Of a stretch of DNA of 64,000 bases, positions 35,827 through 43,079 are shown one piece after another. Location of the stretch: NCBI GenBank assembly GCA_938020505.1, contig CALIHR010000006.1, forward strand, positions 1 through 64,000, in the 5' to 3' direction. The notes beneath the pieces were generated by a model. The model was given only the letters and a program-made list of their open reading frames with translations, was not told the DNA's origin and searched no databases. The position numbers and the translations under genes are program-made. Within the stretch, counting starts at the first letter, position 1. Every line of letters begins with the position of its first letter. Source of the DNA: an uncultured Actinobaculum sp. Lineage in GTDB: Bacteria > Actinomycetota > Actinomycetes > Actinomycetales > Actinomycetaceae.

Positions 35827-36113
35827 ATCAGTCCCGCTGCGAGCTAAAGGAAGCTGACGGAGGGCGGGGATCGTTCTCGAAACCACCGCAGAAACTGCTT
35901 TGAGAACGTCAGCATCGAAAGTGCCGGAAGCTATCCTTTCTGACTTGGCCATAGACGGTATCGCGTTTTCCCGATCTCGCTCTTCTCGCGAGAAGAGCGA
36001 GATCGGGTTGAACCTTTCGCACCAGTTTGCTTCTGCCCGGGGATCAAACTGCAAACGCAGGAACGTTGTTGCGAACTACTTTCGTAGGTGGAGCTCTTCC
36101 CCGATAGTGCCCT
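35827..36113. other. intergenic region with a long palindrome
   Basis: About 290 bases between the convergent small membrane genes. Open frames on both strands cover it but have no family resemblance. It contains the 38-base palindrome listed separately. Confidence 0.4.
35970..36007. terminator. 38-base perfect palindrome
   Basis: CCCGATCTCGCTCTTCTCG at 35970-35988 is followed at once by its exact complement (35989-36007). TTTT precedes it on the left, so on the minus strand it is a hairpin followed by AAAA's complement. Between convergent genes it may be a bidirectional terminator. Confidence 0.5.
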
Positions 36114-36590
36114 TCACACAGGAATTGGATTATAATATAAGTCAATACCGATATTAAATAATATATATATATAGCTAGAAGTAAATAGAAAAACTAACGA
36201 TATGATCGTTATAAATATTCGTTTCAAGATTCGTTTGGAACGTTGCTTCTGTGACAAAGCGCCTGACTGCGGAGAAAATAGACTCAAAACTACGCACATA
36301 ATCCAGCAAAGAAATCCAAGAGAGAGAGTAATGACAATACGTTTCTCTATAAGCGTTGGCAAAAGTTGCGGATCTGCAGTAGATTCAACATGAATTTGAC
36401 ATGGAAAACTCCGAAAAAATAGATATACGCCGTCTTCGGTGATAAATGCGGCAGGCGCCGGTGAAAGAAGGAGTAGGCCAAGCCACCACAGAGTGCGTCT
36501 GATCGCCGATATCTTGCGGTAGCGTATTGAGTTTGCTGACGACTCTTCTTCAGTCTTGAAATCATCGAGATCGTGAGAAGCGGTCATCAT
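36114..36590 (-). CDS. small membrane protein, possible partner of the hydrolase
   Basis: A 158-residue protein of no recognised family. The start is ATG 36590 (the next codon is also ATG) with AAGGAG upstream. Three hydrophobic segments are visible: TLWWLGLLLLSPAPAAFI, VITLSLGFLCWIMCVVLSLF and IFITIISLVFLFTSSYIYILF. The first and second flank a loop of about 30 residues. It lies 72 bases downstream of the 796-residue hydrolase gene on the same strand, so the two probably share a transcript. An immunity or export role is possible but unproven. The composition is AT-rich. Confidence 0.6.
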   Translation of the reverse strand: MMTASHDLDDFKTEEESSANSIRYRKISAIRRTLWWLGLLLLSPAPAAFITEDGVYLFFRSFPCQIHVESTADPQLLPTLIEKRIVITLSLGFLCWIMCVVLSLFSPQSGALSQKQRSKRILKRIFITIISLVFLFTSSYIYILFNIGIDLYYNPIPV

Positions 36591-36662
36591 TCGCTCTCCT
36601 TCCAGCCATATTGGCCTGATATTACCCTTCTTACTGGGGAAAACCGATTCTAGGATATTACG

Positions 36663-39053
36663 TCATCGACGAGGATTTGATAGGAAAGCGGCGTATGCGC
36701 GCGCAAGCGCTTCAGCCTCGGAAGCAGAAGGGAGACGATCCGCGCCACAAGCATTTAGAAGTCTGTCTTCGGTGAAGGGAATGTTCTCAAATCCCCATGC
36801 GTCAATGCCGTCAGCCACTTTCTTAAAGACCGCGACAACGTTATCAGTATCAGCATTGAAACGTTCGCGATAGAAATAGGCAATACGATGGATCTCGCTT
36901 CGAGCAAATACGTTGCTCATTGCGTCAGTCAGAGAGGTATCAGACGAGTGTCTCTTCATATGCCGCGCAATGAGCCACGCATCAGCGTCGGCTAGCACGT
37001 CGCTGTAGCCAAACCCTTTACCGCCACTGACAGTTCCTAAGTTAGCATGCAGCCACGAAGTCAAGTTTGTGCTCTTTGTTTCTTTTCTGTAAAAACCCCA
37101 CATTTGTAGCAGGTCCAAAGGCCAGCCTCCTAAATCTCCCAAACCGTAGTCTCCGTGTCTTTCCTCAATACCCCATGTCAAACACCCAAGCGCCGTAGCG
37201 GCCATGTGAGCAATATCGCGGCGAGGCAGCGTTCCTTTAATGACCGGTTGCTTACTGCAAACGTTGTCACACAATGCGCGTGCAGCCGCAAGTTCAGAAG
37301 GCGTAGGGAGTTCGGGGGTGTATAGCCGCCATAGGCCAGTATAAGAACCTCCCCAGTATTCAGGTTTTCTTAGCCACTCAAGGATGAACTCGCCTGTAAA
37401 GCCTCGATAAGGCTTCACCGGATTGAAAAGACCCCCCATTCCCGACAAACACTCTTGTTCTGTTGTCTTCGCCCATTTCAATAGCGGATCTTGATCGGGT
37501 GAAGTCGGATCCTTATCGGGATATGGCGAAGGAGAAGTTGATGAAAGGATGGCATCACATGCGGGGACTCGTCCCGAGTGTGCGACTTTGTCGAGATCCC
37601 ATCTTCCGCCGTAACCACTAATCTCTGTAAACTGGTCATAGTTCCAGTTGGTCGGAATCGGATAACCTAGGTTGCCCGAGAATCCATAAGACATATCGGA
37701 GACAAAGCTAGAGATAGCATGTCCATTTTTTGTGATTCTTGTACAAGTATTGCGCGATGCATAGATACCTACGCTGTAACCTCCTCCTAGATTCGCCTTG
37801 ATTGCCTTAAAATAGGGATCTACGACCTGATCGATTTGATACTCATAAACGTCCATATCGACAGCAAAATAAATGATTGTAGGTGGTACGCCGAGCCTCT
37901 GGGCAGCAGACTGGGCTTCACGAGCGTGGCGTGCGCCGTTCTCAGGAGTGAAATCGGATAGCTGACGCGAGTTCTCCTGGAAAATCGGGAAGAACTTCAT
38001 GCCTCCCTTGACAATCCGCTCGAGCTCGCCTGGGCGGATTGCTTTGAAGTAATCTTCAGGCTTCTTCTGGTCCTGGCCCGGTTCAGTCAGATAACGCCCC
38101 ACGATCTTGTACCCGTCGGACTTGAGTTTTGCGAGAAACTCATCGGTGATTTCAAATCGAGTGTCACAGGCCACGCACGGGCGGTCCGGGTCGCCTTTCG
38201 ACGTAAGCAGACTCATCCATGTGGTTCGATCAACCTTTCCGCTCACCGGAAGGGCGTACTCGCGCTGGAACTTCTCAAGATGCTCAGTTGCCTCCGACCA
38301 TTCGCTGCTCACAGAAGCGGGATACCCATTGCACGTGAGCGTTACCGAAGCGAACCACACCCAAGTGGGGTGCGATCTGGCATTCGAGGCAGTTATGACT
38401 TTTAGGCGGGAACGAGTTCCTGCGCCGAAGTTTCCGGTCGCTTCGGCCGGAGTGAATCCCTCAATGGCCTGCAGCACCTGTATGAGGGCCTTGTTCATTT
38501 CCCGCCCGTACACTCCATCAGTGGGAACAATCCCCACATAATCGCCGTAGTCACGGTTCAGCTTCTGTTGGACCTTGCGAACAGCCACACGTCCGCCACG
38601 GCGAAAGAGCAATACGAACTGGTCCATCGTCAGCAACGCCTTCATGATTCCAACCGTGACGGTGGAGTCCCCGCCAATGCCAATGTCGGTTTTCAAATCT
38701 TTGATCGCACTGCCGGTGCCGCCATAGAAATGCGTGGTGATATTTGATCCGGTGGAATAGCCTTTGCACCACAGAGCACACTGGATGATCGCATACACGT
38801 TAGATGTGGATGTATCTCCGGGATCCTGCTCCTTGATTCCCTGCGGCCACCGCGCAGTGAAACGCGTCTGCGTGCCCGCACCGAAATTGTTCGCCGTCTC
38901 GGTGATGCCCAGCTCAATCTGCAACGCCCGGATCAGGCCATGGATGGTCTCCCACCCGGTTTGCCCGTCCTCCGACACGCTGCCGAAGCCCGGTCGATTC
39001 TTATAAGTCGTGTTCAGCCACTTCTGCGCTTGCCGAACCATCTCGTCTGACAC
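36663..39053 (-). CDS. multi-domain peptidoglycan-binding, DUF1906 glycoside-hydrolase-like protein
   Basis: A 796-residue protein starting MSDEMVRQAQKWLN with no signal peptide. Residues about 1-70, 157-217 and 230-290 are peptidoglycan-binding-type repeats (AQKWLN, VQQKLNRDYG, LEKFQREYALPVSGKVD). Residues about 293-505 form a DUF1906 (Rv2525c-like) TIM-barrel domain: CDTRFEITDEFLAKLKSDGY, KFFPIFQENSRQL, TIIYFAVDMDVYEYQ and GYSVGIYASRNTC. A Pro/Asp-rich linker leads to a C-terminal domain (550-796) I cannot assign, with HGDYGLGDLGGWPLDLLQMW. The start has no strong ribosome site. It should act on or bind the cell wall, but the export route is unclear. Confidence 0.75.
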   Translation of the reverse strand: MSDEMVRQAQKWLNTTYKNRPGFGSVSEDGQTGWETIHGLIRALQIELGITETANNFGAGTQTRFTARWPQGIKEQDPGDTSTSNVYAIIQCALWCKGYSTGSNITTHFYGGTGSAIKDLKTDIGIGGDSTVTVGIMKALLTMDQFVLLFRRGGRVAVRKVQQKLNRDYGDYVGIVPTDGVYGREMNKALIQVLQAIEGFTPAEATGNFGAGTRSRLKVITASNARSHPTWVWFASVTLTCNGYPASVSSEWSEATEHLEKFQREYALPVSGKVDRTTWMSLLTSKGDPDRPCVACDTRFEITDEFLAKLKSDGYKIVGRYLTEPGQDQKKPEDYFKAIRPGELERIVKGGMKFFPIFQENSRQLSDFTPENGARHAREAQSAAQRLGVPPTIIYFAVDMDVYEYQIDQVVDPYFKAIKANLGGGYSVGIYASRNTCTRITKNGHAISSFVSDMSYGFSGNLGYPIPTNWNYDQFTEISGYGGRWDLDKVAHSGRVPACDAILSSTSPSPYPDKDPTSPDQDPLLKWAKTTEQECLSGMGGLFNPVKPYRGFTGEFILEWLRKPEYWGGSYTGLWRLYTPELPTPSELAAARALCDNVCSKQPVIKGTLPRRDIAHMAATALGCLTWGIEERHGDYGLGDLGGWPLDLLQMWGFYRKETKSTNLTSWLHANLGTVSGGKGFGYSDVLADADAWLIARHMKRHSSDTSLTDAMSNVFARSEIHRIAYFYRERFNADTDNVVAVFKKVADGIDAWGFENIPFTEDRLLNACGADRLPSASEAEALARAYAAFLSNPRR

Positions 39054-39233
39054 GGTTTCCCCTATGTCTCATGTCGCGGAAGCGAGCGATCGCCTGCCCG
39101 CGCCGCGGCTCAACCTTTTACGAGGCCGCCTTTCAGACGGCCTCGCCCCGACCTCCTTCTTCGAACGGCTTTCGGTAGATAAATATTACAAAACAGTATG
39201 GTCTTTGGCTGTTACCGGGGACGCAGCTCCGGC

Positions 39234-39896
39234 TCAGCAGACGTGTTTGGCCGCTAGGGACCGCAAGAAATCGACCTCTGCCGCGGCGTCGTCGGCCTTG
39301 TAGACGGCCGATCCCGCGACGAAGTTGTTCGCGCCCGCTTCGGCCGCCTTCTCGATCGTCGAGCGGGAGACTCCGCCGTCGACCTGGATCCACACGTCCA
39401 AGCCCGCCGCTTCGATGGCTCGGCGCGTGCGCGAAACCTTCGGCATCATCGCCTCGATGAAGGACTGGCCTCCGAAACCGGGTTCCACCGTCATGACCAG
39501 GATCATGTCGAACTCGCCGAGGATGTCCAAGTAGGGCTCGATCCCCGTGGCCGGGCGCAGCGCCAGGCCCGCGCGCCTGCCCATCGCCCGGATCTCGCGG
39601 GCGAGGCGGATCGGCGCCTGGGCCGCCTCGGCGTGGAACGTGACGGACTCGCATCCAAGCTCGGCGTAGACGGGCGCCCAGCGGTCAGGGTTCTCGATCA
39701 TGAGATGGGCGTCGACGGGGATCGGACTGGACTTCACGGCCGCCTCGGCCAACGGCAGGCCGAGGGCGAGGTTTGGGACGAAGTGATTGTCCATGATGTC
39801 CACGTGCGCGAAATCCGCATTCGAGATTTTGGCAAGCTCGTCGGCGAGACGCCCGAAATCGCAGTTGAGAATCGACGGTGAAATGACAACGCTCAT
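39234..39896 (-). CDS. rpe: ribulose-phosphate 3-epimerase
   Basis: A 220-residue TIM-barrel enzyme of the pentose phosphate pathway, interconverting ribulose 5-phosphate and xylulose 5-phosphate. The motifs are complete: SPSILNCDFGRLADEL, AHVDIMDNHFVPNLALG (metal His and catalytic Asp), VTFHAEAA, MTVEPGFGGQSFIEAM and QVDGGVSRSTIEKA. It is the last gene of the long minus-strand block, nine bases after rsmB, so they are probably co-transcribed. Confidence 0.96.
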   Translation of the reverse strand: MSVVISPSILNCDFGRLADELAKISNADFAHVDIMDNHFVPNLALGLPLAEAAVKSSPIPVDAHLMIENPDRWAPVYAELGCESVTFHAEAAQAPIRLAREIRAMGRRAGLALRPATGIEPYLDILGEFDMILVMTVEPGFGGQSFIEAMMPKVSRTRRAIEAAGLDVWIQVDGGVSRSTIEKAAEAGANNFVAGSAVYKADDAAAEVDFLRSLAAKHVC

Positions 39897-39905
39897 GGGG
39901 CAAGT

Positions 39906-41534
39906 TTAGCTTGTCGTCGAATCGGCCGCCGCCTCGGCGTCAGCGGCCTCCTTGGTGATGAGGGCGATGAACATTCCGTCTGTGCGGTCCGTGTCCGCCC
40001 ACAGCTGCACCATGCCGCCGTGCGCCGAAACGTCGCGGATCGCGACGCGGTTTGCGGCCTCTCCGGCGTCGAGGAGCTTCGCGCGCCCGTGGGCCGCGAG
40101 GAAATCGCGGACGACGTCGCGCGTCTCGGCGAGCACCGGCGAGCACGTCGAATACACGAGGGCGCCGCCCGGGCGGAGAGCCTTGAACGCGGAGGCCAGA
40201 AGCTGCCCCTGCAGCTTGGCCAAGCCCGGAATGTCCTTCGGGTCCTTGCGCCAGCGCGCCTCGGGGCGGCGCCGCAGCGCCCCGAGGCCCGAACACGGGG
40301 CGTCGACGAGCACGCGGTCGTAGGCCTCGGGCTCCTGCGCCCCGAGCTCGCGGCCGTCGCCCAGGCGAAGGGCGACCGCGTCCTCCCACGGCTCCACCGA
40401 GGCGGCGACGAGGTCGAGGCGGTGTTCCTGAGGCTCGTTCGCGTGGATGCGGGCCCCGCGCCCCTGCGCGATCGGCGCGAGCGTGGCGGTTTTCCCGCCC
40501 GGGCCGGCGCACATGTCCAGCCACAGCTCGTCCTTGCCATCGACTGGCGCGGAGGCGAACAGCGCCGCAATGAGCTGGCTTCCCTCGTCTTGGACTCCCG
40601 CGAGCCCGTCGCGCACCGGGTACAGCCGGTGCGGGTCGCCGCGGCCCAGCAACACCGCGCTCGGCATCAGGCAGCCGGGGAACGCCTCCATCTTCGCCGC
40701 CTCCACACGCTCGGCCAGGGCCTCCGGGCTGATCGCGCGGGCGGCCAGTGCGACCTTCGCGGGGGCGTTGTGGGCGGCGAGAACCGATTCGACGTCGTCC
40801 CTGCTGCGCCCGGAGGCTTCGAGCGACTCCTCGAGCGCCTCGACGATCCACCTGGGATGCGAGTGCCAAAGGGAGAGGAACTCCGTGTGCGAAGCGGTGG
40901 ACGAGCGGACGATCTCGGGCCATTGGCCGGCCTTTTCGCTGATGCGGCGCAAAACTGCGTTGACGAATCCGCCCGTGCCCTGGCCGAAGAAATTGCGCGC
41001 GATGACCACCGTTTCGTGGATGGCCGCGTGCGGCGGGGTCTCCATCGCGAGCAGCTGCTCGCATCCCATCCTCAGCAGGTCGAGGACCGGCGGGTCGATG
41101 TCGTAGATTCTGCGCCCTTTCGCGCAGCGGCTGATGATCGCGTCCCACCTGCCGCGCATGCGGAGCGTGCCGTAGCACAGGTTCGTGGCGTAGGCGGCGT
41201 CGAGCTTGTTCAGGCCGGCGCGGGCGATCTCGACGGGCAGGACGAGGTTGGCGTACGCGTCGTCCTCGTCGACCGCCCTGAGGACCTCGAAGGCGACGAG
41301 CCTGGCCGCGTTGGCCTCCTGCCGCCCGGGATGCCAGCCTTCGGGCCTGCGGTTGCCACGATTGCCGCGAGCGTTGCCGCCGCGGCTTTCGCGCCTGTTG
41401 CCGGCGGCGCAGTCGCTGCGGCCGTCGCGCGCGTTGTGGTTCTCTCGCGCGTTACGGGCATTGCCGTCGTCGTCATGGCGGCCGACGCTTTCGATTCCGC
41501 GGCTGACACTGCCCGCATGAGGTTGGTCGTTCAC
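39906..41534 (-). CDS. rsmB: 16S rRNA m5C967 methyltransferase
   Basis: A 542-residue enzyme that methylates C967 of 16S rRNA using SAM. The NusB-like RNA-binding domain starts near ARLVAFEVLRAVDEDDAYANLVLP. The catalytic domain has the SAM motif LDMCAGPGGKTATLAPIA and the nucleophile and second Cys region DAPCSGLGALRRRPEARW. The first 70 residues are a low-complexity Asn/Arg/Gly stretch (GNARNARENHNARDGRSD), not found in typical RsmB. The start overlaps or abuts the fmt stop with three bases between, so translation may be coupled. Confidence 0.93.
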   Translation of the reverse strand: MNDQPHAGSVSRGIESVGRHDDDGNARNARENHNARDGRSDCAAGNRRESRGGNARGNRGNRRPEGWHPGRQEANAARLVAFEVLRAVDEDDAYANLVLPVEIARAGLNKLDAAYATNLCYGTLRMRGRWDAIISRCAKGRRIYDIDPPVLDLLRMGCEQLLAMETPPHAAIHETVVIARNFFGQGTGGFVNAVLRRISEKAGQWPEIVRSSTASHTEFLSLWHSHPRWIVEALEESLEASGRSRDDVESVLAAHNAPAKVALAARAISPEALAERVEAAKMEAFPGCLMPSAVLLGRGDPHRLYPVRDGLAGVQDEGSQLIAALFASAPVDGKDELWLDMCAGPGGKTATLAPIAQGRGARIHANEPQEHRLDLVAASVEPWEDAVALRLGDGRELGAQEPEAYDRVLVDAPCSGLGALRRRPEARWRKDPKDIPGLAKLQGQLLASAFKALRPGGALVYSTCSPVLAETRDVVRDFLAAHGRAKLLDAGEAANRVAIRDVSAHGGMVQLWADTDRTDGMFIALITKEAADAEAAADSTTS

Positions 41535-41537
41535 TTG

Positions 41538-42470
41538 TCACTCGCCTTCCGCGTCGAATCGCGTCTCCGGGGCCAGACGCGCCCCTCGAAGCCACGCGCC
41601 CGCGTCCATCGGTTTCTTTCCCGCCGGGGCCACGCTGCTCAGCTCGACGGCGCCCGCCCCGGTTCCCGCCAGCGGGGGCTTGCCGGCTCTGATTTGCCCA
41701 GGCGGCAGATCGACGACGTCGGGGCGCGCCGCCAGCGGCCCGAGCTTGATCCGCGTTCCGCCGAGCGTCGTCCACGGCCCGGGGGCCGGCGTGTGCGCAC
41801 GGCTGCGCCGATCGATCGTCACCGCGTCGAGGTTCCAGTCCACGCGGGCGTCCGCCGTCGAGATGCTCGGCGCATAGGAGGGTTCTCCGCTTTGCGGGAC
41901 GGGCTCTGCGCCCCGGCCGAGCCGCTCGAAGGTTTCAACCAGAAGGCCGGCCCCCGAATGCGCGAGGCGCTCGAGGAGTTCCCCCGCCGTTTCGCGCTCC
42001 CCCACTTTTTCGACGACGGTGCAGAAAACCGGCCCCGTGTCCAGGCCCGCCTCGAGTCTGAAGGTTGAAGCCCCGGTCGTTTCCTGGCCGGCCGCGATCG
42101 CGTACTGGACGGGCGCGGCGCCTCGCCACTGCGGAAGGAGCGAGAAATGCAGGTTGATCCAGCCGAAGCGCGGAATCTCCAAAAGCGCAGGAGGAATGAG
42201 GAGGCCATAGGCGACCACCGCCACCGCCTCGGGCGCGAGCTCCTCGATCGCGCGCCGGACGTCTTCGTCCTTTTTGAGGCTCGCCGGCGTGTAAACCGGG
42301 ATTCCTCTGGCGTCGGCCTCTTCGTGCACGGCCGACCGGACGAGTTTATGGCGCCGCCCCGCCGGGGCGGGGGCGCGAGTGAGGACGGCCAGGACGTCGT
42401 GTCCGGCGTCGAGGAGGCGTTGCAGCGACGGCACAGAGGCCTGCGGCGTTCCGGCGAAAAGAATTCTCAC
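41538..42470 (-). CDS. fmt: methionyl-tRNA formyltransferase
   Basis: A 310-residue enzyme that formylates initiator Met-tRNA with 10-formyl-THF. The start MRILFAGTPQASVPSLQRLL is standard; the catalytic motif INLHFSLLPQWRGAAPVQYA carries the Asn-x-His pair, and LEAGLDTGPVF holds the catalytic Asp. The C-terminal OB domain follows WTTLGGTRIKLGPL. Immediately downstream lies rsmB, the usual partner in bacteria. Confidence 0.95.
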   Translation of the reverse strand: MRILFAGTPQASVPSLQRLLDAGHDVLAVLTRAPAPAGRRHKLVRSAVHEEADARGIPVYTPASLKKDEDVRRAIEELAPEAVAVVAYGLLIPPALLEIPRFGWINLHFSLLPQWRGAAPVQYAIAAGQETTGASTFRLEAGLDTGPVFCTVVEKVGERETAGELLERLAHSGAGLLVETFERLGRGAEPVPQSGEPSYAPSISTADARVDWNLDAVTIDRRSRAHTPAPGPWTTLGGTRIKLGPLAARPDVVDLPPGQIRAGKPPLAGTGAGAVELSSVAPAGKKPMDAGAWLRGARLAPETRFDAEGE

Positions 42471-42571
42471 CCGTTCAGTGTAGGCGACGCGAGGGGCGAC
42501 GGCTTCGACTTTGCGCCCGCCTCGTCATTCTCAAGCGCCGCGCTTGCCTCGTCGCTCTCGAGCTTCGAGCC

Positions 42572-42907
42572 TCATCGTTTTCGCTTGCGGCGCTTAAGAA
42601 TCTCGCGAAAGAGCAGCGCGATGCCCACGAAAAGGGACGCGACGGAGGAAATCCACGCGAAGCCGACGGGCGCAAGGGCCGCAAGAAGCAGGCCGAAGCC
42701 CGTGATGAGGCGCGACCGGCGGTGCAGCCCGAACGCCGCGCATGCCGCGCCGACGCACGCCGCAATTGCAAAAGGGGCGAGGCCGGCCGTGCCGCCGTCG
42801 TAAAAGAAGGCGGCCCACAGGCCGTAGACGGCCCCGGCGGAAGCGAGGGCGGTCGCGAGGGACCCCGCCGCCATATCGAGGCGGGACAAGGTGTTGCTTG
42901 CATTCAT
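42572..42907 (-). CDS. small membrane protein between priA and fmt
   Basis: A 111-residue protein with about four hydrophobic segments (ATALASAGAVYGLWAAFFY, FAIAACVGAACAAFG, LITGFGLLLAALAPVGFAW, SVASLFVGIALLF) and a basic C-terminus KRRKRKR. ATG 42907 is chosen for AAGGCGG upstream; an earlier in-frame start near 43087 would add an unconserved N-terminus. Homologues are common next to priA or fmt in Actinomycetaceae as unnamed proteins. The function is unknown. Confidence 0.6.
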   Translation of the reverse strand: MNASNTLSRLDMAAGSLATALASAGAVYGLWAAFFYDGGTAGLAPFAIAACVGAACAAFGLHRRSRLITGFGLLLAALAPVGFAWISSVASLFVGIALLFREILKRRKRKR

Positions 42908-43079
42908 GGACTGCCGCCTTGAATTGTCGTTGACCGTGGATTCAGTCGCAGTGTATGCCTTGGACACGAGATCCTGCCAGAATGCCGTTCGATATTCCGA
43001 ATCGTCATAAGATATATTAATATTTTGGAGCTCGATCCCTGCGCCACCGCGATCTAATATTGCACCGCATCCAGACACA

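Noticed and set aside
35806..36157. Short open frames on both strands across the 38-base palindrome
   Set aside because: Neither has a ribosome site or recognisable domain; the palindrome itself keeps both frames open.
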